This document shows, piece by piece, positions 11,064-22,328 of a stretch of DNA of 64,000 nt. The stretch spans positions 5,587,501 through 5,651,500 of the forward strand of contig CM059974.1 in the NCBI GenBank assembly GCA_030490835.1, written 5' to 3'. This stretch comes from Annona cherimola. Taxonomy: Eukaryota; Streptophyta; Magnoliopsida; Magnoliales; Annonaceae. Made by a program: the position numbers and the translations under genes. The notes beneath the pieces were generated by a model. That model worked only from the letters and a program-made list of their open reading frames with translations. It was not told where the DNA came from and made no database searches. How positions within the stretch are numbered: the stretch's first letter is position 1; each line of letters starts with the position of its first letter.

Positions 11064-12969
11064 CAATGTTGTCAGAACCGAACCGGTGATTGAACCGGTA
11101 AAGGAACTGATCTGGTTCGAATCGGTTTGACCGGTTAATCAAACCGGTTCGAACCAATGACGTCAGCATGACATATTTATGACATCATAAATATTAAAAA
11201 ATTTTAAATTTTAAATAAATATATTGATAAACTTATGTTTTTATAAATCCTAAATATATATGTTGGATTTTAAGGACCACAATATAAGAACAAAACATGC
11301 AGGAAAAAATTAATAGGGAGTTTTAAAAAATTAAGTACATTAACTGACCTGAAAGACTTAAACTTATAATAAGCTACGACCGTTGTTGCTTGGTTGTTGG
11401 TTCTTGAATTCTTCCTCTTTATCTCGGTACCTTGATGAATTGCTATAAACATACCTGAAAAAATAAGAAATAAAACAGATCAGTAAGTGTTCAAAATTTG
11501 TATAATTAATAATATGAAAATTAAGAATATCTCTTATGTTTAGCAAAAAATGAAAATTTAGAAGTTTATAAACCATTAAATGCATCATTCTCATCAAACA
11601 TAAATTTTAAAAGTATATAAATACTTCATTTCAACCAAATATAACATTTTAAAAGTCTAACAATACATCATTCTCACTAAACATAAAATTTTAAAAGTCT
11701 ACAAACATTCAAACACACATTCTTGTCTGAAAATCCACCATTTACATCATTACAAATATTAAAAGAAAAGGCTTCAAGTATGATATATTTTCTATTTGAA
11801 TAAGTAAAAACAATTAGAAAATAAGACACCTGTATAAAAAGGTGTGTAGAAAATAGAAATATGATATATTTTCTATTTGAAAAAACTTTTAAAATTTTCT
11901 TTATTTCTTTTATCTTACAACTCAAATATCCTAAATATACTAATAAAAAAATCATCTCAAGTATGACTACAATTTGGACTTATGAAACTCTAGATTATTT
12001 CAATTCTAAGTTCTAACCCTAAATTTATTTATAAAAGCTAAACCGTAATTCTAATTCTATTTGTAAAATCTAAATTCTAAACCTTTTAGTAAAAATCAGT
12101 CTTAAATTGAGTTCTGAGTTGAAATTCAGATTAACACTTTACATTTATCCTCTCAACAAATATTTGCAATTTATTTTTGCAATTTATTTTTGATCACTTT
12201 ATAATTATTAACTTCAAATTCATTACAAAAAAATATAAAATGATAAATTTTCTATTTGAATAAGAAAAATCAAAATGAATTTACCTTCTTAAATTTTCTT
12301 CTTAAATTTATACTATATTTTAACTATACAGATTACATAATACTAAACATGTTAAAATTTATTAAATGAATATTAAAGCATTGGAAATTTGAAATAATGA
12401 AATTCGAAATCGAATATGCTGCGTTGCAATTTCGCTGCTGACCGGAGAGACGGCGACAGGGAGACGGCGACCGGAGCAACCAAAGGCAGAGACGGCGGCC
12501 GGCAGTGCGTGCCTGACGAGTCGACGACGACGGTGGAGTAAGCAGACAGTGCTGGCGGCAGCACGTCCAGCGCTCGGCGAGGCAGCGACAGCTCTGCAAC
12601 AGCTCGTCCAGCGCCCGGCGAACGGCGACGAAGACGATGGCACAGGCGAGGCAGCGACAGCTCTGCGGACGCGAACGACGACGAAGACGATGGCACGGAC
12701 GCGAACGGCGATGAAGACGACGACTGATGAGGCGCCCAGATGGCAGCGAGTGCAGCGGACGGCGACGAGGAAGAAAGAGGGTGTTGGCTAGGGTTTCCAA
12801 GCAAGGGGAAGAAATCGGGGATTCGGGCGTCGGCTGATCGATCGATTCGATCTTCCGTACGTTTTTTTTAAATATATATATTTATTATTTGTTTATTTTC
12901 CGACCGGTCGAACCCGGTTGAACCGGTCACTGAACCGTGGTGATTCGAACCGGACTTGGAACGGTTCCC
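11064..12969. mobile_element. hAT-like element 1, right end missing
   Basis: The left end CAATGTTGTCAGAACC and the following GAACCGGT/GGTTCGAACC repeats match elements 2 and 3. Insertion followed GATACGAA; the empty site GATACGAACCTTTAAAC is preserved in the duplicate at about 27810-27826. The right side keeps subterminal repeats up to GGAACGGTTCCC but the final 50 or so bases and the second target copy are absent, and unrelated sequence follows. A GC-rich block at 12410-12830 contains repeated GCGAGGCAGCGACAGCTCTG and GACGAAGACGATGGCAC motifs. On the minus strand it starts with CCCTAGCC, like the leader and N-terminus of a plant gene, and may be a captured genic fragment I cannot name. Confidence 0.7.
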
Positions 12970-13553
12970 ACAAGCAAATCATTAGAGGCTGATCTATCTG
13001 CTAGAATGAATGTTCCCATAAGCAAGAGAAACGCTGAAAAGTCTAAACTGGTGGTCTTTTCTCTTTTGGGAATCAGATCAAGCTCTCTTCTGTTAAAGCA
13101 AAACCCAAAAGACAAGAACTGAATGGTATGGAATTGTTCAATTTTAAAAAAAATTCTTAAAGTATATTTGGAAATAGAAAATGAAGAGATAAAAAGGAAG
13201 AAGAAATAAAACAAGGGGTAACAAGACATCAAGTGATCTAAACAATGTTGTTAAGGAACAAGAAATGATGATTATAAACAATGAGAAATTTTATATATAA
13301 GATAATAATTTAAAAGTTCGACGAAATAATAAAAAAATGATTATGGGAAGAGGAAAATGTGAAATTATCAAAAACCTAGAGGGGTATTTATCCCGACGGA
13401 AAAGTAAGGAGTATATGCAAATTTTAAACTTTGCATGGCCGTGAGAGATTTTTATCCTGATCTGTTGCCGGGTGCCAACTGCCACTCTGCCAGCTAGTCC
13501 AAGGGCATCTGTGACTTTTTGTCTACACCGACCCAGCCTAGAAAAGCCCCCGA
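12970..13553. other. No recognisable gene
   Basis: AT-rich sequence with short open frames only. It runs from the broken end of hAT-like element 1 to the target site of element 2. The last 120 bases are less AT-rich and probably belong to the original promoter of the ML-domain gene, which element 2 now separates from its coding start. Confidence 0.4.
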
Positions 13554-13561
13554 GTCCAAAC

Positions 13562-15249
13562 CAATGTTGTCAGAACCGAACCGGTGATTGAACCGGTAAA
13601 GGAACTAGTCTGGTTCGAACCAGTTCGACCGGTTAAGCGAACCGGTTCGAACCGATGACGTCAGCATGACATGTTTATGATGTCATAAATATTAAATTAT
13701 TTTTAAATTTTAAGTAAATATATTGATAAGTTAATCTTAATTTAACACCTGTAATATGATTCTGAGCCCTTTATAAGGCCATTTATACCTTAATTACAGA
13801 ATTTGAAATCTAGATAATAGGATTTAATGAAATTTGCTTTATCTAACAGCGTCTAACAGCATCTAACGACATCTAACAGCATCTAACCGGATCTAACAAC
13901 ATCTAACAATATTTAACTTTTGATATTAATAATCTAATCCTAATTTAACACCTGTAACATGATCCTCAGCTTCTTATAAGGACATTTATAGCTTAATTAT
14001 TAAACTTAAAACTCAGATAATAAGATTTAATGAAATTCATCTTAATCTAACAGCGTCTAATAACATCTAACAGCATCTAACGACATAACAACATCTAACG
14101 ACATTTAAGGAGAACTCAAATTTTATGAAATAAATAAAATATTAAAAATAAATTTTCAGATTAAACATAAAAAAATTACCACAGTAAGGATGGGGGCAGG
14201 AACGGGGGACGGCTAGGGTAGGGACGGGGGCAGGTGAGAAACTCCACAAAGCCATTGATGAGAAGGATTAAAGGTAAAGATCTCGACCTCCAGATCTCGT
14301 GCATGCAGCCCTTCCTCGAATGCCATCAGAACTTCTTCTCCCAGATTGCCGGTTTCTTCATCGTGGAGGATTGTGTGCTGCCGACCGCCGGCGGGCTACT
14401 GGCTTCGGAACAGGTGGAGACGATCTGGGACACCGCCCTGGCGAAGATGACATCGGTGTTGGAGGAGAACTTTGCTACCATGGACGCCGCCAGCCACCTC
14501 TGCTCTGCTCCACTCTCCACCACTGCGGCTACACCGTCACACCGCTCATCGACATCCTCGACAGCGGCGTGCGTTAGGCACAACACGCGTGACGAGATGG
14601 CGGGCGAGGAGGGCTAGGCGGGTGCTGCTGGCGAAGCGGGCAGCGTGCGCGTCGTGGATGAAGGGGTGCTGGAGAGGCGGGCTAGGCGGGCGGTGCGTTG
14701 CGGGCTGCTGGCGGGCGTGCGAGTTGCGGAGGAAGGTGGGCGGGCGGGTGCTACAGCAACGACTAGGGTTTTTCGTGAAGGGGACGAGATAGGGACTCTA
14801 AGAGAGGGCAAATGGGTGACTGGGCGAGTGGGTTCGTCATGAGAAGATCCCTACCGGCGTCATGCTGCTGCTGCACGCGGCCTTGCGAGACGACCGGACG
14901 AGCTGTTGGCTTGCTGCAGATGACGGCCAGACGAGAAGAGGCGAGCTGCTGCTGAGACTGCGAGAAGCCGAGAAGAGAAAGATTAGGGATTTGAGGCCCG
15001 ATCGTGGAATTTGGGAGGAGCTTCTGAGTTCTGCTGTGCCCATGTCGCAGCGCCTGTGCTATTTTTTTTTTTTTTTTTTGAACGAACCGGTCGAACCGGT
15101 CCGACCGTATATTGCGGTCCAACCGCCAGTTCGGCGGTTTTTACGTTTTATATGTATTGAACCGAACCGTATGCTATCGAACCGGATTGGGACCGGTTCC
15201 CGGTCGGACCGGTCGAACCGGCCGGTCCGGTCCGGTTTTAATACCACTG
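13562..15249. mobile_element. hAT-like element 2 carrying a SEC15 fragment
   Basis: The element begins CAATGTTGTCAGAACC and ends with a GGTCCGGTTTTAATACCACTG-type terminus whose last bases CACTG pair with CA(A/G)TG. It is flanked by a perfect 8-bp duplication GTCCAAAC (13554-13561 and 15250-15257). Both ends carry dense GAACCGGTTCGAACC-type repeats. Length 1688 bases, no transposase. The 8-bp duplication and CA..TG ends indicate the hAT superfamily. Clustered CTAACAGCATCTAACGACAT repeats lie at 13845-14110. From 14180 to 15060 the DNA is GC-rich and partly derived from a host gene. Confidence 0.85.
14234..14580 (+). pseudogene. SEC15: Captured fragment of SEC15 exocyst subunit (EXOC6-like)
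   Basis: The plus frame at 14270-14495 reads GKDLDLQISCMQPFLECHQ, then FFSQIAGFFIVED, then a segment ending WDTALAKMTSVLEENF and MDAASHL. This is the conserved region of plant SEC15, a subunit of the exocyst complex that tethers secretory vesicles at the plasma membrane. The match then shifts frame: HHCGYTVTPLIDILDS (about 14520-14570) continues the family sequence in the next frame. Only about 110 of roughly 800 residues are present, without start, stop or introns, so this is a non-functional transduplicated piece. Its flanks are hAT-like subterminal repeats. Identification rests on recall of the family, not a search. Confidence 0.75.
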
Positions 15250-15332
15250 GTCCAAACAGAGGAAGACTCGTTGTATCTTCTCCTCCGTCTCTTGGGTAGA
15301 TATCTCTTGCCTTCCCTCTCCTTCGCAGAATC

Positions 15333-18300
15333 ATGGCAATGGCCGCCGCTGTTTTCTCCAATGCTCTCTCCCTTGCGTTGGTCGCCGCTCTTCTTTTCTC
15401 TCCTGTAGTCCTGGCCAAACCGGTGGAATACTGCGGTTAGATCTTTCTTCTTCCTCTTTTTACACTGTGCGTCTATGTAGATATACATAGGTACCTAAAA
15501 TTTCACTCTTGTTTCTTTGATATTGTGATATCCCACATCGGTTAGGGTGAGGGGGGGAGCCTGGGCTATAAATGGAGGCCGCCAGGTACCTCAGTGAGGC
15601 GCCTTTTGGGGAAGGACGGGATGCACGTGAACCCAAAGGGGCAAAACCGTGCGGGCCGAGGCCCAAAGCGGACAATATCTTACTGTTAGGCCTGGGGCAT
15701 TACAAATGGTATCAGAGCCGACTCCCGACCTCCGGCCGATGGTGTCCAGCGGGACGCTGGAGCCCCAAGGGGGGGTGAATGTGATATCCCACATCGGTTA
15801 GGGTGAGGGGGGGGGAGCCTGAGCTATAAGTGGAGGCCGCCAGGTACCTCAGTGAGGCACCTTTTGGGAAAGGACGGGATGCACGTGAACCCAAAGGGGC
15901 AAAACCGTGCGGGCCGAGGCCCAAAGCGGATAATATCTTACTGTTAGGCCTGGGGCGTTACAGATATCTTGGATGATTGGTTGTTCTCGTCTTCGTTTTC
16001 GGTCAATTTTCCTTGAACATCTTCATCTGGTTGGCTTGATTTTTGCATTAGGGCATCATCCCGTTTGAATTGATCTTTTTCCTTCTGAAAGCGCACTGGT
16101 TAATCTAGATGATGAAAACCACGCGCACAATACAGACAACTTTAATTGCATTAAAGCATCCTAATATTCTCAAGAGCAGTTTGAATTATACGTTTTTGAA
16201 ACTTTTTTTTTTCTCCTTTTTTGAAAGGCCAACCTCTGCTTGCATTAGGTCTAAATTACAGGAGCAATGGATGGATCAGATATATGACATTCGCTCATTT
16301 GACTGGCTCCACATGATTTTATAATTTAGATGGCTGAGCAACGGTGGGATGTGTGTTCTTTGAGGAGTCTCAGCGTACGTAGTCCTGTTCACAGACGCTT
16401 TCTTATAAGGTTAATCTAGCCAAATTGATGTCCGATGTCAAGTTATCAACTTAACAGGCCAGCATTCTACCATCTGTCTTTCATTAGGAAGAATGGCAAT
16501 TAGAATTTGTTTAGATGACTCTGATTAGCTGGGACAAGTGAAGATTATGAATGTGATTAGTTATTAAGATGTTAATATCTGTTACTTGCTTTATCTTCGC
16601 ATAGCTTTTGCAGATAAATGTAAAGATTATGATATTAAAGACATCGACTCTGCATCTGACTTCATGCCATTGTGATGTCTGCAGAGAAGGATAATGACTA
16701 TGAAGTTAAGGTCTCTGGCGTTGACATTTTCCATTCCCAATAGTCAGAAGCAAGAGAACTACTTTTAGCCTCTCTGCATCCACAGGTACAATCACCTATG
16801 TTTCAGAACTTGCTTTGACTGTGTGACATAACTATTGCTATGTGATTTTGCTGGTTTTTAATTGTTTCTTTGTTGCATTCTTCCAATCATATAAATGGAA
16901 CTTGAGAGAGGCTGTGACATTCAGCAAACATTCATCCAGGGGGAAATGATGTCTTTTCACAGCTTCTACGCTTTAGTAGCATTTGGATGTTTTCAATGAC
17001 TTCTAATTTCTAATTCATGATGCATCTGATTTCTTTCTTCATGCTATCCTGTGAATTCATCCTGCTGGCTTTTCTTCGAGAAATAGTGCAGCCTTTGATG
17101 TGTTTATTGTGTGATGGCATTGCTTGGTGACTCTCTTTTGGAAATGGCAAAACAGGTGGAAGACTTTCTTAGTGTTCAATGTGATGCTACACATTGTCTT
17201 TGTTGCCTATATATTCGATGAACATATCTTTTTTAAATTGAAAACTATCCATTTGACGCCTTCAATTTATTTCTAATTATTACTCATTATGTTATTATTT
17301 CCTCTTTTCCTTTAGTTTTTCATTCAAGGTGATGTTACATCTTAGCTAAAATCTTTTTCCCTCATTGTTAGCTATGTGTTCAATGAAAATACTCTTTTTT
17401 CCTTTTTTAAAAACTATCTATTTAACGTCTTCACTTTATTTCTAATTGCTCATTGTGTTGTCAGTTCTTCTCTTTTCCTTTACTTCTTCTTTACTTTCCA
17501 TATGATTTGATGTAACCTAAAACCCATTTTGCAATCTGATAACGAAGATGACTATTTTGATGATGGAATTGCGTTAGTTGGCATGGGGTTTGTGAGTGTG
17601 TGCCTTTTTAACTTTTTGTAATCTTCATGCACCTACGGTAAAGTTCTCTATTAGAATAAATATTTTTTTCCATTGCAAATCAAATCTGCTATGTGAGCCA
17701 GTCTTTCGAGTTTTAGGAATCCATTTTCTTCTACCATTCCTAACCAGAGAGTGAGTTTTTGCTGCAATTTCATACATGAAAGATCCTTGTGCTCTTATGC
17801 ATGTGGTGTTGATCATTTTCCTGTTAAATTGTTAGACCCATTGCAAGTTGGCCATTTGTGTAAAATGGTTTCATCTTTGGAATAAAATATATAGATGTAT
17901 GCGTGAATTACTTCATTTGTGATCAACATTAAGTTCAATGATTATTCTTCATTTAATTCCTTTAATTTAGGAATGACTTTTGAAGGCTTAAAACTTGCCA
18001 TCTTTTAATTTAGGAACTCATTTAGACCTCATGCTTTTAAGTAGACATGAAGTAATCCTTGTGTCTGTAAAGGGGGCTGGAAACAGCTCTTGTGTATGAA
18101 AGATTTATGCAGTACTATGGTTGTATCACATCCTAATCTAATTCGTGTTTTGTACGTGATGCAGATAAAGCCATCACTGGCGGTAACCTGCAGATTGATG
18201 TTGCACTTTTTGGTGTCAACATTTACAGCCAGACCATTGACCTGTGCAAGGAGACATCTTGTCCAGTTTCACCAGGCAATTTTGTGCTGACTCACAAGCA

Positions 18301-18923
18301 AACGTTGCCATGGCTCACTCCGCCTGTATGTTATTTTTCATCTCGCGCTTAATTATCCTAGGGGCATTGACATAAAACTACCGGTAGCTTTATCTTGCAG
18401 GAACAATGCCCCTCAAAAGTTTTCTTCTTTAGACAATTTGGACATGCTGCTTGTTGACAATATGGCTAGATAAGATGCATGGAAGTATCTGTCAGTTGTC
18501 TGCATTCAAAGAGAGATTTTTTAGGCTGTGGATCCGATAAACTTAATATTCTGGATCACTCAATCAGAGCCCATTCATGGACTAATGCTAGGCCCCATTC
18601 CATCCCATCAGGATGAGGATGAAGGTGAGAGTGTAGGATGGAAAAAGTGGGTTGATAATTGTTGAGAATAAGAAAAGTGTTTTTAGGAAATGGGAGAACC
18701 ACCCATCCCATCTCATCCAAATTTCGAACAGGTTGTAAGTTCCTTTTGAGTGGATTAAGTTCCAATTGGCTGCATGCTTTTCCGCTCATCCATCTCAATT
18801 CTCTCGTGTGTACAGGGTTCATACACACTTAAGATGCAAGTCTTGGGAGCCGATGGCAAGAAGATGTCGTGCATCACTTTTGATTTTTCAATTGGCTTTG
18901 TTGCGTCCGTTGTTGATGTCTAA
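15333..18923 (+). pseudogene. ML-domain lipid-recognition protein gene with frameshift in exon 2
   Basis: Four exons: 15333-15435, 16685-16785, 18165-18325 and 18816-18923, all with GT-AG borders and matching phases. The product has a signal peptide (about residues 1-29, Leu/Ala-rich, ending VLA), then KPVEYCE and KDNDYEVKVSGVDI; exon 3 has DLCKETSCPV and exon 4 ends VASVVDV. These are the marks of plant ML (MD-2-related lipid recognition, PG/PI transfer-like) proteins of 150-160 residues, secreted or vacuolar beta-sandwich lipid binders with conserved Cys pairs. Exon 2 has 101 bases where 102 are needed: one base is missing near 16726-16732 and the frame meets TAG at 16741-16743. The following frame reads FPIVRSK and TTFSLSAST, exactly as the family requires. 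It is therefore a fresh pseudogene, or an assembly error in a functional gene. Confidence 0.85.
15524..15962 (+). mobile_element. Complete TRIM retroelement in intron 1 of the ML gene
   Basis: Two near-identical LTRs, 15524-15704 and 15780-15962, both start TGTGATATCCCACATCGG and end GGGGC(A/G)TTACA. After the 5' LTR comes TGGTATCAGAGCC (15707-15719), a primer-binding site for initiator tRNA-Met. A purine tract (CCCCAAGGGGGGGTGAA) precedes the 3' LTR. The 5-bp target duplication is GATAT (15519-15523 and 15963-15967). Total 439 bases with no coding capacity, which defines a terminal-repeat retrotransposon in miniature. The LTRs differ at only a few positions, so the insertion is fairly recent. 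Confidence 0.92.
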
Positions 18924-19019
18924 AGTTGCGGCGTGCTTGTGTATTCGACTAGTTATGAGGTTCCATGCACTTAGCTGGACGATTACTTTCTAATTGTTGT
19001 GTTCTTATTTCCAAAATCT

Positions 19020-20146
19020 AGTCTTCCTGCTTTATGGGGTGTTCATTGTGAATAGCATAAAAAGACGCAATGTTATGGTAACAGTTGGTATGGTAGATAC
19101 TTGTTGGTGGTTTGTAAAAGTTGCTGGCAATTTATTACCCATAATTCTATTTTTCTACGCGAGCTAGGGCTGTAAATAGCCGTGTTGAATCGAGCAAAGC
19201 ATGGGTTCTCTTTTTCTTTGCCGTGTCTTAAAAACCAGTCCTGCCGCCTATTCCATTCAAAATTATTCAAGTTCCGCCGGATTGGGAATGAACTCCTAGA
19301 GATGTTATTACTAGTTCGCCGAGGGATAGGTGGGATAGGTTGCGGAGACTAGGGATTTTAGGCGTCTGGACTTTGAACTCTATAGAGAATGCAAATCCGT
19401 ACCCACCACTCTCTCTCTCTCATGGAGAGAGCCGCTGGCTCAGGTTATATAATATAGATCATCAAACATTGATTTAGAGTGGATAGGATGGTGGTAAGAG
19501 ACCTAATAAACAAGCGATTATTACACGTATTTGGTTGAATAAGAGTCGATTTCAAATTTTATGCAATAAATAAAAATAAAATTATCGGAGTCTTTACATG
19601 AAAGAGTTGTCACAAAAGAGTGTATTTGGCAAAGTTAAAACTTCTCAATTTAAAACATTTCACTCTCCACAATTATTATATTTTTTAATTATTTTTTCAC
19701 ATTTTTTTATATAACTATCTTATTTTTCAATTATTTTTACACAACTATCCACATAATTAACCTATTTATTTTAACTTTATCCTCTTTACTACTTATCATT
19801 ATTCCTATCATATCACATCATTTGACAACTTTTACTCTCCAAAACTTATAATTAAAAGTTTTATTCATTACTAAACATACCCGGGAAGTTTGAGAATCAA
19901 AAATTTTATTCGTTACCAAACATACTTAAAAAGTTTTATTATCAAATATGCTTGTTTGAGAATCAAAAATTTTATTTATTACCACACATACACAAAAAGT
20001 GTGACAAGTGGAAAGATCGACGGCCTCGCCACTATGGTTACTGGATATTGTGGTGGCCGGCAAACTCTTTTATGGTCAATCTTCCTCTCTTCCTATTTTT
20101 TCGGGTGTCATGTAGCTTTATTGTTTGTTCCTGCGCACTCTATGTT
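19020..20146. other. Intergenic region with a MITE at 19620-19884
   Basis: Past the ML gene 3' end there is no gene. Bases 19620-19884 belong to the MITE family seen throughout the window: GTGTATTTGGCAAAG at the left, AATTTAAAACATTTCACTCT inside, and TTATTCATTACTAAACATACCC at the right. From 19885 to 19990 short pieces of the same right end are repeated. Confidence 0.6.
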
Positions 20147-21568
20147 GAATTCTGATTTTTTACGACCGGTCGTGCGCGCGGTCGTGGAACGACCAGCAGC
20201 GACAGCCGTTGGATGCATCGGATTCAATCTGAAACGTTGGAGAGCTGAGGAGAAAAGCTGCGGGGTTGCAGGCAATTTAATGCCGCACGTATATCCGGCA
20301 AGGCCCTGTCAGAATAGGAAAATTTCAAACTCACCCCTATTAGAAATGGCCCCGCAACCCGCAAACTCCCTCTCTCTCTCTCCCTCTCTCCCACCCCGCA
20401 GCTTTCCCATCCTCTGCTCCCTCTCCCTGTGAGATTGTTGGTGGAGAGATCCAACAATCCCAGACGCTGACAGCCGCCTATGCTTCTTGGTATCCTACCA
20501 GACAAGTGGTTGTGGCTTAAATTAAGCTGATAAAGCCATGTGAGATTGCTGAAAATGTCTTGTATTTCCCCAACGAAGTGATTTTGTGAAAGGAGGAGAA
20601 ACTGGAGGTTGTGAAGTGAAGCCAAGGACCTGGGGATACTTCCCACAAAAGAATTCCGCGACACGTCGAACATTGTGAGATCGACGTAGTTGTACATTCC
20701 GACGGGTAAGGAGCCCGAGAATAAATTTTGATCAACGTTAAATGCTATGAGGTGGGCAGAAAGATTTGTCGCTGAAACCGGCAGAGATCCAGAAAACAGG
20801 TTGTCTGAGATGGACACCTCCTCCAACAGGGTGCAGTTGGTCAAAGAATCGAAGAAAAGTTTGTTGAGTTGGGTGGAAGAAGAAAGCCTGTTTTTGGCCA
20901 GATTAATTCTGAGAAGAAGAAGAGAAGGAGAAGGCAGTCAAGCTGGTAGCTTTTCTCCATGTGGGTGTTCTTGCTAATGCTACGAATCAATCGGCTTGGC
21001 CAATATTGAATTATTGGTACCTATATAGATAGATAAACAGAGAGAGAGATCTTCAAACGAAACCATGAAATTGACTTTCGATAAACAGAGTGGGAAAACT
21101 GCCCATAGTTTCATTGGCAGACATTTTCTCTCTCCCTCGCCTTTCTGTATGTAAGGATTCAACAATAGGGGCCTAGTTGATGCGTCACGAAGATGGATAG
21201 GATTCCGCAATGACGTGTGCTCCAACTCAATGAGAGCAACTCTCATAAAAAAGAAATATCAGCGACAGCAGCTAGCAGAGGGAGCAGAGGACGGGAAAGC
21301 TGCGGGGTGGGAGAGAGGGAGAGAGAGGGAGAGAGAGAGAGAGAGGGAGTTTGCGGGTTGCGGGGCCATTTCTAATAAGGGTGAGTTTGAAATTTTCCTA
21401 TCCTGACAGGGCCCTGCCGGATATACGTGCGGCATTAAATTGCCTGCAACCCCGCAGCTTTTCTCCTCAGCTCTCCAACGTTTCAGATTGAATCCGATGC
21501 ATCCAACGGCTGTCGCTACTGGTCGTTCCACGACCTCGCGAACGACCGGTCGTAAAAAATCAGAATTC
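20147..21568. mobile_element. Long-TIR element (MULE-like) carrying an LRR fragment
   Basis: GAATTCTGATTTTTTACGAC at 20147 is the reverse complement, with one slip, of GTCGTAAAAAATCAGAATTC ending at 21568. The inverted arms extend about 280-290 bases (20147-20426 and 21278-21568) with high identity, through GACCGGTCG, CGGGGTTGCAGGCAATTTAAT and CT/GA microsatellites. The interior of about 850 bases is host-gene-like. Long arms plus captured exon are typical of Pack-MULEs, but I found no matching 9-bp duplication beside the ends, so the superfamily is inferred. Confidence 0.75.
20433..20935 (-). pseudogene. Captured leucine-rich-repeat fragment
   Basis: The minus strand reads five to six plant-type LRRs with the LxxLxLxxNxFxGxIP pattern: SISDNLFSGSLP, NVDQNLFSGSLP, DVSRNSFVGSIP, LLSQNHFVGEI, NLSHNHLSGRIP and LDLSTNNLTG. 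The NLS and NLT positions match the capping seen in LRR receptor kinases of subfamily XII. There is no signal peptide, transmembrane segment or kinase domain. The frame runs straight into the inverted arm of the element at about 20432, so it is an exon fragment carried by the transposon. Confidence 0.8.
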
Positions 21569-22328
21569 CCATGTGCTGTGAGCCGAATCCGATATGACCC
21601 CATTGTGTCAATCTTCTTGAAGCTTCATTTCTTTTTCCTTTTTTTTTTTTTTGATATATATATATATATTCGCTTTTCCAAGTAGACATTTCGCCTTTCA
21701 GCCACGTAACATGATCATCCTCATAGTCGTCCGACAAGCGGCCTAGGCTTCGAATCCCCGATTTAAGATGTTTGTTTTTTAATTTTTCGGAATAATGTCT
21801 CTTTAGGTGCTCTGTTAATAATGATTTACACTCTTGAAGTAAAATATTAGAAAATATATATTTGGATTGAATTGTAAATACAAAAATAAAAAAAGTGGTT
21901 CAAGTAATAAATTCCATCTCTTTCAGGTGGCTGTTTGGAAAGCTTGGATCTTCTGAAAATTTTCTTTTTTCACGTGAATGTTGTAGCCGGTTCTGTTACA
22001 TGTCTTGCCGTATTGCTTGTGAACTGACTCTGTTCATCAACTGATCTCTAACAATTTTGAACCTCATCACTAGGCGCCATCAATTTTTCTTTAATAAAAT
22101 TCATATTTCAATTTTTCCTGGTCAATTTTCTGTTTGAACTTTGAAGGGGGCTAGGAATTGAAATAAATACTGAGGGAGTTCCAATGTTATGAGCACCTTA
22201 ATTAATATTATCCACTTTTGGAAGTTTCACCGCAGGTGGAGGCCCGCGGGCACAAGCAGATAAGATGACAGCACACGCAAGCATGCCCAGATCGGGAAAT
22301 GAAAATAAAAGATGGTGTTATGCATGCC

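Noticed and set aside
12333..12804. Three overlapping minus-strand ORFs of 93-155 codons in GC-rich DNA
   Set aside because: All frames are open because of the GC-rich repeat; residues are mostly Arg, Ser, Ala and Pro with no motif. Kept only as possible element cargo.
14614..15122. Several ORFs on both strands in the GC-rich part of hAT-like element 2
   Set aside because: They are composition-driven and overlap one another. Only the SEC15-like part has recognisable protein sequence.
15524..15962. Possible Cassandra-type TRIM with an embedded 5S rRNA
   Set aside because: No 5S internal promoter or 5S-like stretch is visible in the LTRs.
18590..18720. CCATCCCATC and inverse pieces in intron 3 of the ML gene, possibly a small MITE
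   Set aside because: The inverted ends are weak and no target duplication was found.
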